A DNA stretch of 64,000 nt from Variovorax sp. PMC12. Its GTDB lineage: Bacteria; Pseudomonadota; Gammaproteobacteria; Burkholderiales; Burkholderiaceae_C. A model generated the notes under the pieces. It was not told the DNA's origin. It did no database searches and saw only the letters and a program-made list of their open reading frames with translations. Positions 53,062 through 60,821 of this stretch are shown here, piece by piece. The stretch lies in NCBI RefSeq assembly GCF_003019815.1, contig NZ_CP027773.1, forward strand, positions 1,871,001-1,935,000, in the 5' to 3' direction. The translations under genes were made by a program, and so were the position numbers. Position 1 is the first letter of the stretch, and the number at the start of each line of letters is the position of its first letter.

Positions 53062-54204
53062 ATGGATCGTGCTGTGCCACCGGCAATGAATGCAGCCGTC
53101 ACGCCCGAACCCGCCGCCGTCGAAATCGTCGCGCTCACCAAGCGCTACGCCCCCGGCACGCCGGCCGCCGTAGACCAGATCGACCTGCGCATCGCCAGCG
53201 GCAGCTACTGCTGCCTGCTCGGCCCGTCGGGCTGCGGCAAGAGCACCACGCTGCGCATGATCGCGGGCCACGAGTCGGTCACCAGCGGCGACATCCTGCT
53301 GGACAACCGCAACATCACCGACCTGCCCGCCGCGGCGCGCGGCACGGCGATGATGTTCCAGAGCTTCGCCCTCTTCCCGCACCTCTCGGCCACCGACAAC
53401 GTGGCCTTCAGCCTCAAGATGAAAGGCGTCGGCAAGGCCGAGCGCCACAAGCGCGCCAACGACCTGCTCGAACGCGTCGCGATGGGCCACCTGGCCGACC
53501 GCAAGCCCGGCGAGCTTTCCGGCGGCCAGCAGCAGCGCGTGGCGCTGGCGCGCGCGCTCATCACCGAGCCGCGCGTGCTGCTGCTCGACGAGCCGCTGTC
53601 GGCGCTCGACCCCTTCCTGCGCATACAGATGCGCGCCGAGCTGCGGCGCTGGCAGAAGGAACTGGGCCTGACCTTCGTGCACGTGACGCACTCGCAGGAA
53701 GAAGCGATGGCGCTGGCCGACACCATGGTGGTCATGAACCACGGGGTGATCGAGCAGGTCGGCTCGCCGCACGCGGTCTACAACCACCCGGCGAGCGAGT
53801 TCGTGGCGCGCTTCATGGGCGGCCACAACGTGTTCGACACGCCGGCCGGCCCGATCGCGGTGCGCAACGACCGCATGCGGATCGCCGCAGTTTCCGGCGA
53901 AGCAAGCGCGGCACCCGATGCACTGCGGGCCACCGTCACCGACGTGGAGTACCAGGGCACCTACGTGCTGCTTGGCCTGTCGCTCGGCAGCGCCGCGCCG
54001 GGTCGCCAGAACGTTTCGGTGCTGCTGGGCGAAGCCGCTTTCCTCGCCCGGCCCTATGCGCAGGGCGAGGCTGTGCACCTGTCATGGGCCGCGGCCGACG
54101 CGCGCGTGCTCGGCCCAGGCGCCAAGCCGCCGGGCGAGCGGGCCTCGGCACTCGCCGGCAGTGCACCGCGCGACGACACGGCCGCGCTTGCCATGACCCT
54201 CTGA
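53062..54204 (+). CDS. Polyamine-type ABC transporter ATP-binding protein
   Basis: A 380-residue PotA-like ATPase. Walker A GPSGCGKSTTLRMI lies near residue 54, signature ELSGGQQQRVALARAL, Walker B VLLLDEPLSALDPFLRIQMR, and a C-terminal TOBE-like regulatory domain (about 270-360). An alternative start MNAAVTPEP is eight codons in. The four-gene set (ATPase, binding protein, two permeases) suits import of polyamines, opines or similar cations; the substrate is not determined. Confidence 0.9.
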   Translation: MDRAVPPAMNAAVTPEPAAVEIVALTKRYAPGTPAAVDQIDLRIASGSYCCLLGPSGCGKSTTLRMIAGHESVTSGDILLDNRNITDLPAAARGTAMMFQSFALFPHLSATDNVAFSLKMKGVGKAERHKRANDLLERVAMGHLADRKPGELSGGQQQRVALARALITEPRVLLLDEPLSALDPFLRIQMRAELRRWQKELGLTFVHVTHSQEEAMALADTMVVMNHGVIEQVGSPHAVYNHPASEFVARFMGGHNVFDTPAGPIAVRNDRMRIAAVSGEASAAPDALRATVTDVEYQGTYVLLGLSLGSAAPGRQNVSVLLGEAAFLARPYAQGEAVHLSWAAADARVLGPGAKPPGERASALAGSAPRDDTAALAMTL

Positions 54205-54259
54205 GCCGACCCTTTTTCTTCCCTTTCCTTTCCACTGCTTCTTCCACGGAGACTTCACC

Positions 54260-55528
54260 ATGACCGACCCCATCGACTCGTCCGCCGGCTTCAAGCGTCG
54301 CACCCTGCTGCAGGGCACGGCCGGCATCCTGGCCACGGGCATCGCACCCTTCGTGCATGCGCAGGAAAAGGTCGTGCTGCGCTACCTCGGCACGGCGGTG
54401 AACCAGGACAAGGCCATTGCCGAGAAGTTCAAGGCCGACACGGGCATCGAGATCCAGTACGTGGCCGTGACCACCGACGACGTCACCAAGCGCGCCGTCA
54501 CCGCGCCCAACAGCTTCGACCTGATCGACACCGAGTTCTTCTCGCTCAAGAAGATCGTGCCGACCGGCAACCTCAAGGGCATCGACACCAAGCGCGTGAA
54601 GAACGCCGACAAGATCACCTCGCTGTTCACCAAGGGCGAAGTCGCCGGCAAGAAGGTCGGCGACCAGGGCACGGCGCCCGTGAAGGTGATCTACCTGGAA
54701 GGCGAGAAGAGCAAGGCCTTCGCCAAGTCGGCCACGCAGTACATGTCGCTGATTCCCACCACCTACAACGCCGACACGCTGGGCATCCGCCCCGACCTGA
54801 TCAAGCGTCCCATCGGTTCGTGGGCCGAGCTGCTGAACCCCGAGTTCAAGGGCAAGACCGCGATCCTGAACATCCCGTCGATCGGCATCATGGACGCGGC
54901 GATGGTGGTGGAAGCCAAGGGCATCCACAAATACGCCGACAAGGGCAACATGACCAAGGCCGAGATCGACCTGACGATCAAGACCCTGATCGAGGCCAAG
55001 AAGGCCGGCCAGTTCCGCGCGCTGTGGAAGGACTTCAACGAGTCGGTGAACCTCATGGCCTCGGGCGAGGTGGTGATCCAGTCGATGTGGTCGCCTGCCG
55101 TGACGGCCGTGCGCAGCAAGGGCATCGACTGCACCTTCCAGCCGCTCAAGGAAGGCTATCGCGCCTGGGCCTCGGGCTTCGGCCTGCCGGCCACGCTCTC
55201 GGGCAAGAAGCTCGACGGCGCGTACGAATTCATCAACTGGTTCCTCGACGGCTGGGCCGGCGCGTACCTCAACCGCCAGGGCTACTACAGCGCCGTGCTC
55301 GACACCGCCAAGACCAAGATGGAGGCCTACGAATGGGCCTACTGGATGGAAGGCAAGCCCGCCGCGCAGGACATCAAGAGCCCGCAGGGCGATGTGATTG
55401 CCAAGGCCGGCTCGGTGCGCGACGGCGGCAGCTACGAGCAGCGCATGGGCGGCATCGCCTGCTGGAACGCGGTGATGGACGAGAACGAGTACATGGTCCG
55501 CAAGTGGAACGAGTTCGTCGCGGCCTGA
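54260..55528 (+). CDS. ABC transporter substrate-binding protein, PotD-like
   Basis: A 422-residue periplasmic protein of extracellular solute-binding family 1. The signal is twin-arginine-like, FKRRTLLQGTAGILATGIAPFVHAQ, cleaved near residue 35. Mature protein begins KVVLRYLGTAVNQDKAIAEKF. The C-terminal part has QRMGGIACWNAVMDENEYMVRKWNEFVAA. It lies 55 nt after the ATPase gene, with a good GGAGA site 9 nt upstream. Confidence 0.9.
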   Translation: MTDPIDSSAGFKRRTLLQGTAGILATGIAPFVHAQEKVVLRYLGTAVNQDKAIAEKFKADTGIEIQYVAVTTDDVTKRAVTAPNSFDLIDTEFFSLKKIVPTGNLKGIDTKRVKNADKITSLFTKGEVAGKKVGDQGTAPVKVIYLEGEKSKAFAKSATQYMSLIPTTYNADTLGIRPDLIKRPIGSWAELLNPEFKGKTAILNIPSIGIMDAAMVVEAKGIHKYADKGNMTKAEIDLTIKTLIEAKKAGQFRALWKDFNESVNLMASGEVVIQSMWSPAVTAVRSKGIDCTFQPLKEGYRAWASGFGLPATLSGKKLDGAYEFINWFLDGWAGAYLNRQGYYSAVLDTAKTKMEAYEWAYWMEGKPAAQDIKSPQGDVIAKAGSVRDGGSYEQRMGGIACWNAVMDENEYMVRKWNEFVAA

Positions 55529-55544
55529 CCTCCGGCCTGAGCCT

Positions 55545-56462
55545 GTGAGCGCACCCTCGACCAGCGCGTCCGCCGCCACCGCGCCCATCCACGCCGTCAA
55601 GGCGTGGTGGCAGGCGGCGCCGTTCGCGCTGGTGTTCCTGCTGTTCTTCCTGATTCCGCTGGCGCTGGTCGCGATGGTCAGCCTGTGGAACTTCAATGAA
55701 TACGAGCTGATCCCGGCGGTCACGCTGCGCAACTACCTGAGCCTGTTCGAGGGCTGCTCGCGTCTCACCGACAACGGCGACCTGTGCGTCACGCTCAACA
55801 CCTACCTGAGCACGTTCAAGTTCTGCGTGCTGGTGTGGGGCATCACGCTGCTGATCGGCTTTTCGGTGGCGTACTTCCTGGCGTTCCACGTGCGCTCTTC
55901 GACCATGCAGACGGTGCTGTTCGTGCTGTGCACGGTGCCGTTCTGGACATCGAACGTGATCCGCATGATCTCGTGGGTGCCGCTGCTGGGGCGCAACGGG
56001 CTGGTCAACCAGGCGCTCATGGGCCTGGGCCTGGCGAACCAGCCGCTCGAGTGGCTGCTGTTCTCCGATTTCTCGGTGGTGCTGGCCTTCGTGCACCTGT
56101 ACACGATGTTCATGATCGTACCGATCTTCAACAGCATGATGCGCATCGACCGCTCGCTGCTCGAAGCAGCCAGCGACGCGGGCGCCTCGGGCTGGCAGAC
56201 GCTGTGGAACGTGGTGGTGCCGCTGTCGCGCACCGGCATCCTGATCGGCTCGATCTTCGTCATCACCATCGTCATGGGCGACTTCGTCACCATCGGCGTG
56301 ATGGGCGGCCAGCAGATCGCGTCCATCGGCAAGATCATCCAGGTGCAGACCTCGTACCTGCAGTTTCCGCTGGCGGCTGCCAACGCGATGATCCTGCTGG
56401 CGGTGGTGCTGATGATCATCTGGGGGCTCACCCGGCTCGTCGACATCCGAAAGGAGTTGTAG
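55545..56462 (+). CDS. ABC transporter permease, PotB-like
   Basis: A 305-residue inner-membrane permease starting with GTG at 55545, 16 nt after the binding-protein gene. Six helices and the EAA loop LEAASDAGASGWQTLWNVVVPLSRTGILIGSIF near residue 205 are visible. The N-terminus is Ala/Ser-rich. The following 282 bp are not coding and hold a large palindromic repeat. Confidence 0.9.
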   Translation: MSAPSTSASAATAPIHAVKAWWQAAPFALVFLLFFLIPLALVAMVSLWNFNEYELIPAVTLRNYLSLFEGCSRLTDNGDLCVTLNTYLSTFKFCVLVWGITLLIGFSVAYFLAFHVRSSTMQTVLFVLCTVPFWTSNVIRMISWVPLLGRNGLVNQALMGLGLANQPLEWLLFSDFSVVLAFVHLYTMFMIVPIFNSMMRIDRSLLEAASDAGASGWQTLWNVVVPLSRTGILIGSIFVITIVMGDFVTIGVMGGQQIASIGKIIQVQTSYLQFPLAAANAMILLAVVLMIIWGLTRLVDIRKEL

Positions 56463-56476
56463 CGTGGGCTTTTGTT

Positions 56477-56733
56477 CTTCAGGGCACGCTCACGCCGACG
56501 GGGTACCTTGCTCCGCGAATGTCCCCCGGCCTGCGGCCTCCTCCTTTATTTCGCTGCGCAAGGCACCCCATCGGCGCGAGCGTTGTTCGCAGCAGTGGTT
56601 GATCGGCCGCGAACCAGCAGCGTGTCCTGTGCCGGGAGCATCGGGTGCTCCCCGCAGCGAAATAAAGGAGGAGCCGAAGGCGGGGGACATTCGCGGAGGG
56701 GAGTACCCGGTGCTCTCGGCACTCGCCCTGAAG
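56477..56733. repeat. About 257 bp palindromic repeat element (MITE-like)
   Basis: The left arm (from CTTCAGGGC at 56477) is the reverse complement, with small differences, of the right arm ending GCCCTGAAG at 56733. The best-matched cores are 56511-56558 and 56653-56698, which share CTCCGCGAATGTCCCCCG, then CTCCTCCTTTATTTCGCTGCG. The arms are separated by about 90 bp. It sits between two permease genes of one operon and would form a very long stem in the mRNA. It has no transposase gene. I believe similar repeats are dispersed in Variovorax, but this needs a search. Confidence 0.8.
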
Positions 56734-56744
56734 GAAAAACACAA

Positions 56745-57635
56745 ATGAGCCAACGCATAGGCGAACAACGCTCCCCAGGCTTCTGGCCGCTGGCAACCGT
56801 ATTCGGACTTTTCGTCCTCTTCCTCTACGGCCCGATGATCACGATCTTCGTGCTCAGCTTCCAGGGCCCCGAGGGCGGCCTGACCTTTCCATTGCGCGGC
56901 GTCTCGCTGCACTGGTTCTACAAACTGGCCGAAGGGCTGGGCACGGTGGACATCGGCGCGGCCTTCAGGCGCTCGCTCGCGCTGGGCGCGGTGGTCATGG
57001 CCTTCACCGTCGTGCTGTCGGTACTGGCCGGCCTGGCATTCCGCAAGAAGCTCGCGGGCAGCAACGCCCTCTTCTTCGTCACCGTCGCCAGCCTCATCAT
57101 GCCGTCGATCATCATCTCGCTCGGCATCGGCCTGCAGTTCCGGCTCCTCGACACCGGCATCAAGAGCCTGCTGACAGCCATGGACGCCACCACCCTGCTC
57201 GAAGGCTACGGCACCGCGCTCGGCCTGTTCAGCTCCGCCCTGGGCGCACACCTGACATGGACGCTGCCCTTCGGCCTGCTCATCATGTTCGCCGTGTTCA
57301 ACCGCTTCAACCCCGCCTACGAAGAAGCCGCACGCGACCTGGGCGCCACCCCGTGGCAGAGCTTCCGCTTCGTGGTGCTCCCGCTGATCGGCCCCTCGAT
57401 CGTGGGCATCGGCATGTTCGGCTTCACGCTGTCGTGGGACGAAATCGCCCGCACCTCGCAGGCCATCGGCGACGTCAACACCCTGCCGCTCGAACTGCAG
57501 GGCCTGACCTCGACCGTCACCACGCCGTCGATCTACGCACTGGGCACGGTGACCACCATCGTGTCGCTGCTGGTCATGGCCGTGGCGCTGGGCTCGGCCG
57601 CCATGCTGCGCCGGCGCTCCACCCGCAAACGCTAG
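56745..57635 (+). CDS. ABC transporter permease, PotC-like
   Basis: A 296-residue inner-membrane permease with six helices and the EAA loop YEEAARDLGATPWQSFRFVVLPLIGPSIVGIGMFGFTLSWDE near residue 190. The start MSQRIGEQRSPGFWPLA at 56745 has AAGGAA upstream; the longer in-frame reading through the repeat is rejected. It ends the importer gene set; its stop overlaps by three bases the stop of a truncated gene on the other strand. Confidence 0.9.
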   Translation: MSQRIGEQRSPGFWPLATVFGLFVLFLYGPMITIFVLSFQGPEGGLTFPLRGVSLHWFYKLAEGLGTVDIGAAFRRSLALGAVVMAFTVVLSVLAGLAFRKKLAGSNALFFVTVASLIMPSIIISLGIGLQFRLLDTGIKSLLTAMDATTLLEGYGTALGLFSSALGAHLTWTLPFGLLIMFAVFNRFNPAYEEAARDLGATPWQSFRFVVLPLIGPSIVGIGMFGFTLSWDEIARTSQAIGDVNTLPLELQGLTSTVTTPSIYALGTVTTIVSLLVMAVALGSAAMLRRRSTRKR

Positions 57636-57713
57636 CCGAGGGCTGCGCACCGGGCAGCCAGCAGCGTCTCGATGTCGTGCACACGCCGGCCCGTGGCATC
57701 GACAACGTTGCGC
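57632..57713 (-). pseudogene. 3' remnant of a truncated gene at island boundary
   Basis: On the minus strand an open stretch reads NVVDATGRRVHDIETLLAA and ends in RCAALG and a TAG at 57634-57632. It has GC-rich codon use like the chromosome. An in-frame stop at about 57716 and a sudden drop in GC mark its 5' edge. It looks like the C-terminal end of a gene cut off by the adjacent AT-rich insertion. I do not recognise the family. Confidence 0.45.
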
Positions 57714-58285
57714 TAGGTTTCGATTCATCGCGGAAACGCTACTCCCTTGAAATCAACGGCATTTGCCCCGAGCACTCATTGGGATTGGAAATCGTATTTC
57801 ATGAATAATGGAGTTCTTGGCGATTTAAATCGCTAATTTTGTAATTCCTACCAGAGTCAACTCTGCTTTGCTCAGTAGGTTAGCGCCAAATCTCTGGGTA
57901 CGCAAATAAAAGCCATATACCGATAATTTGCCCCTTGGTTCGCTATGTTTTCTTCATAGCAATGCTCAAGATATCAGGGTCCTAAACGCGGCGAAGTGGG
58001 CTGCGCGCTCGCACGGCGCGGTCGTCGTGGAAACTATGGCTAGCTCTATGCTGTTAGAGCTGCTTCCAGTGCACGCTCCGGCCTAGCGCAGGATTTGGCT
58101 GGTTAGCGCTATTCAGTCGAACACAAGACAACTCGACACCCCTAGGCAGGCCTAACGGCCTCGCGCTGACGCACCTCTATTGAGTTCTACCGAATACTGA
58201 TCTTCTACCCACGGCAATTTGCGTTTAAGGCTGATCCACGTAAAACCATGCCCTGCTCGTCTTTAAAAAGCAGAGCATCTTAAGA
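57714..58285. other. AT-rich non-coding stretch at island edge
   Basis: No convincing gene is seen. The composition changes abruptly here. Minor marks are a hairpin AGCTCTA/TAGAGCT (58042-58061, 6-nt loop) and a direct repeat GGTTAGCGC at 57878 and 58101. The last 60 bp (GATCCACGTAAAACCATGCCCTG onward) resemble the 5' end of an IS21-family element. Confidence 0.5.
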
Positions 58286-58537
58286 GTGATCGACGTGGCG
58301 ACATTGAATGTCGCCAGACATTGGCCCTCTGCGAGTAGATGTCATGCGCGAGATCGCAAGGCATGCCTGTCTCGCAAGACCGTAAAAAAGTACCTGCGAG
58401 GTGCCGCATTACGCTAAGCAAACGACCTCGAGCAAGCTCGATCCGTATGCCGAGAAATTCGCGACCTGTCACGCGATCGAGCCACCAAATCGCGGAAACA
58501 GCGCTGCACTCTGCGGCAGACCCACACAATCGACTAG
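58286..58537 (+). pseudogene. istA: Decayed IS21-family istA transposase N-terminus
   Basis: Three frame segments in order resemble IstA. From GTG 58286, VIDVATLNVARHW continues to SRKTVKKYLRGAALR and a stop at 58415. A shifted frame reads SSKLDPYAEKFAT near 58430. The first frame resumes with SRKQRCTLRQTHTID to a stop at 58535. The order matches the helix-turn-helix, SKLDPY linker and RKQRRTLRQ region of IS21 IstA. Internal stops, frameshifts and loss of the catalytic core make it dead. Confidence 0.7.
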
Positions 58538-58825
58538 CTTGAAGGCGATCGCCCGATCCAAGCACTGCAAGACCCTCTCGAGAGTCTCCGCCTTGAGCAA
58601 AAGATCAAAAGCGCATGGGATCTCTTTGGTGCGGAGGGGGGGCGATTCGGACACTCCTTCCGTAAGCACCGCAGTTTGCTGGTGAATCCAATTGCTTAGA
58701 GCATGCGCTTCAAAACAAAGACGCTCATGAAATGTCGATCGTCGATGTAAAACCATTTGCCTATTTGACAATAAGAACCAATTGATATCAATTGTTAAAT
58801 AGCCCATGCAAACCGTATGGTAATT
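58538..58825. other. Non-coding stretch after istA remnant
   Basis: No gene is supported. Short frames on both strands lack ribosome sites and family resemblance. The right part is strongly AT-rich and contains a large palindromic element described separately. Confidence 0.5.
58761..58802. promoter_or_regulatory. Nested palindrome, possible operator
   Basis: CTATTTGACAAT (58761-58772) and ATTGTTAAATAG (58791-58802) match as inverted repeats at 11 of 12 positions. Between them and sharing the right arm is a perfect 16-bp palindrome CAATTGATATCAATTG (58779-58794). A TTGACA is included. It lies between the IS remnant and the small divergent peptide gene and may be a regulator site or an element end. 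Confidence 0.4.
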
Positions 58826-58966
58826 TCATATCGTCCGCGTGCTCTTAGTAGCATTCATCGCCGCGTCCGAGCCTGCGATCGCAACCGTCAAAGGCATCCC
58901 GACAGAAGCAATCAGGCCGCCGTTGTTGGTCGGATAGGAAGCCTCAGATACCACGTCAACAGACAT
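58826..58966 (-). CDS. Possible small Gly-Gly-leader peptide
   Basis: A 46-residue frame starting MSVDVVSEASYPTNNGG, with a GG pair at residues 16-17 followed by a hydrophobic stretch LIASVGMPLTVAIAGSDAAM and a polar end NATKSTRTI. GGGA lies 8-11 nt before the ATG. An in-frame ATG eight codons upstream (58990) and another at 59041 are possible. The GG followed by a hydrophobic core resembles small bacteriocins exported by C39 transporters, but the leader lacks the usual LSxxEL motif. It points away from the exporter genes. Confidence 0.4.
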   Translation of the reverse strand: MSVDVVSEASYPTNNGGLIASVGMPLTVAIAGSDAAMNATKSTRTI

Positions 58967-58995
58967 AAATGATTCCCGTTCTTTTTTCATTCTGA

Positions 58996-59024
58996 TTGTT
59001 TGGAGGTGAACATCAATATTTAAT
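58996..59024 (+). promoter_or_regulatory. Candidate promoter for precursor peptide gene
   Basis: TTGTTT (58996-59001) and TTTAAT (59019-59024) are spaced 17 bp and lie 40 bp before the precursor start. The match to the sigma-70 consensus is moderate. Confidence 0.35.
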
Positions 59025-59063
59025 ACCAGCCATATTTCCAATTTACTAATTCAAAACTCAATC

Positions 59064-59507
59064 ATGGAAAAAACAGGAATTCGCCCACTTAGCAACGAAG
59101 AATTGAACCAAGTCTCCGGAGGGCAACTAAGGGAGATTACGGTCACCGCGGATCGAGAATATCCGGCAATGCCTCCAGGGTATGGGGCATCCTTTATGGA
59201 CCGGTTTGGTAGGGCAGGCATGGATATGCTGGGGCAATTTACTCGGCTAGAAGGAGAATTGCAAAAGCAAAGAGATTTTTCTCCTTCTAACTTTGCCCAC
59301 CCGCCGATATTAGGGCCGGTCACCGACCGCGGTCACATGGGCATGATTGCTCCACTAAAAAGTCATCCAGGCGAAATCGCAATGGATCGAAACGGAAATG
59401 GTGTTTTCGACACGATATTGTATCTGCCAAACACCCAGGCCAATACAACACCTTATGTCTTTACGAACAGAGGAAATGGAATAACTCTAGGTTGGTATCC
59501 AAAGTAG
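59064..59507 (+). CDS. Double-glycine-leader secreted peptide/protein precursor
   Basis: A 147-residue protein with a canonical C39 leader, MEKTGIRPLSNEELNQVSGG, holding the LS-EL-V-GG pattern, so cleavage is expected after residue 20. The mature 127 residues begin QLREITVTAD and include a Gly/Pro/Met-rich middle and an EF-hand-like loop DRNGNGVFDTI near residue 110, ending in NGITLGWYPK. It has no cysteine and is larger than class II bacteriocins, closer to large microcins or a secreted effector. No strong ribosome site is seen. The exporter genes follow on the same strand. I do not recognise the mature part. Confidence 0.8.
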   Translation: MEKTGIRPLSNEELNQVSGGQLREITVTADREYPAMPPGYGASFMDRFGRAGMDMLGQFTRLEGELQKQRDFSPSNFAHPPILGPVTDRGHMGMIAPLKSHPGEIAMDRNGNGVFDTILYLPNTQANTTPYVFTNRGNGITLGWYPK

Positions 59508-59538
59508 CCCTGAACAATTTTAAGGCGTCACAAACCTG

Positions 59539-59560
59539 CGCTACAGATTCGTCTGTAGCG
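59539..59560 (+). other. UUCG-loop hairpin between precursor and exporter genes
   Basis: CGCTACAGA (59539-59547) pairs perfectly with TCTGTAGCG (59552-59560) around a TTCG tetraloop. There is no T run, so it is probably an mRNA-stabilising or attenuating hairpin that lets the precursor be made in excess of the exporter. Confidence 0.6.
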
Positions 59561-59576
59561 TCAAATTAAATAGATA

Positions 59577-60821
59577 ATGACAACACTGTTCAGAAAGGAG
59601 GCCCTGGAAAATAAAAGTCTACGGTTGCACGGCACCGTGACACTAAAAAATACAACCAGGCTATCCATCATTGCCTATGCTTTGCTGGCGATAGCTGCAG
59701 CGCTGATTTGCGCAGCCCTGCTATCGCAGTATTCTCGAATTGAAGTTGTCCCCGGCGTTGTTATTACAACTCAGCCTACCGCCAAGGTTTTCGCTTCAAG
59801 AAGCGGTGTGATAAAAAAAATCTTGGTCCGAGAAAATGAAAAAGTACAAGTCGGCCAGCTCCTAGGCGTGGTTTCTGTCGACTATGTAGCGGACCAAGGG
59901 GCTCGAGTTGCCGAAGACAGCTTATCTGCACTCAACGAGCAAAAATCCGCCATTCGAGACCAGCAAAAGAGCTTAGAAATGGCAGTCTTGCAAGAAACAA
60001 AGCGACTGCAGCAACTCGCAAAGCAAAGCGACCAAGAAGTTATCAACTTTACGTCACAAATCGCACTTCAAAAACAGCTTGTTGCGTCAGCCGAATATCT
60101 ATTCGAACTCAGCGATCTAGTGATTGGCGAAGGGATTGTTTCAAAAGTAGAGCACGAAAGAAGGCGTCAAGCCAGAATTCAAGAGAACCAAAAATTACAA
60201 CAACTGGAGCAACAAAAAAGCTCTGCTATCGCACAACGACAGCAATTCGAAATTCAGCTAAAAAAGTCTTTTATTGACCATCAGAGGCAAATGGCAGCCC
60301 ATGAAGGGAATATCAGCCTATTAGATCAGCAAAGATCTAAACTTCGAGCCGACGTCGATTACAACATCATATCGCCCGCTCACGGCCGCATCACAACCAT
60401 TCAGTTAGCACAGGGACAAAACGCGGATCCGAGGGTTCCAATTATGACTATTGTGCCCGAACCCAGCGCCTTCAAGGTCGACGCCTATGCGCCATCCAGA
60501 TCCATCGGGTTTATCCAAAAAGGACAGCCCGTGCGACTGATGTATGACGCGTTTCCATATCAACGATTTGGTTCATTTGAGGGTGTGATTGACGAGGTTT
60601 CGCGGGCAATTAGTTTGCCCAGCGAACTGGATGTCCCACTTCAACTAAAAGAAGCAGTGTATCGAATAAGAATAATCACCCCTGAGCAATCAATTAAAGC
60701 ATTCGGAGCTACGTATGCCCTGCAATCCGGCATGACATTAAGAGTAAGCATCATTTTGGAAAAGCAAACCTTTTTAGATAAATTGCTTGAGCCGTTTTAC
60801 GCAATGAGGGCTAAATCTTGA
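59577..60821 (+). CDS. HlyD/CvaA-family secretion adaptor
   Basis: A 414-residue membrane-fusion protein, close to CvaA in length. One membrane helix (LSIIAYALLAIAAALICAALL, about residues 30-50) is followed by the lipoyl half TAKVFASRSGVIKKILVRENEKVQVGQ, a long coiled coil (about 110-260), the second lipoyl half YNIISPAHGRITTIQLAQGQ, and a beta-barrel domain. It bridges the ABC exporter to a TolC-like channel, none of which is encoded here. Codon use is AT-rich unlike the chromosome. It overlaps the ABC gene by four bases. Confidence 0.9.
   Translation: MTTLFRKEALENKSLRLHGTVTLKNTTRLSIIAYALLAIAAALICAALLSQYSRIEVVPGVVITTQPTAKVFASRSGVIKKILVRENEKVQVGQLLGVVSVDYVADQGARVAEDSLSALNEQKSAIRDQQKSLEMAVLQETKRLQQLAKQSDQEVINFTSQIALQKQLVASAEYLFELSDLVIGEGIVSKVEHERRRQARIQENQKLQQLEQQKSSAIAQRQQFEIQLKKSFIDHQRQMAAHEGNISLLDQQRSKLRADVDYNIISPAHGRITTIQLAQGQNADPRVPIMTIVPEPSAFKVDAYAPSRSIGFIQKGQPVRLMYDAFPYQRFGSFEGVIDEVSRAISLPSELDVPLQLKEAVYRIRIITPEQSIKAFGATYALQSGMTLRVSIILEKQTFLDKLLEPFYAMRAKS

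Noticed and set aside
56472..56744. N-terminal extension of the PotC-like permease through the palindromic repeat
   Set aside because: The extension is translated repeat DNA; the start at 56745 has a ribosome site and a normal permease N-terminus.
57878..58140. GTTAGCG and GCCTAAC motifs suggesting integron attC sites
   Set aside because: The order and spacing do not match an attC site and no integrase is present.
58469..58807. 112-codon minus-strand frame beside the istA remnant
   Set aside because: It overlaps the antisense of the IstA-like segment and has no ribosome site or recognised motif.
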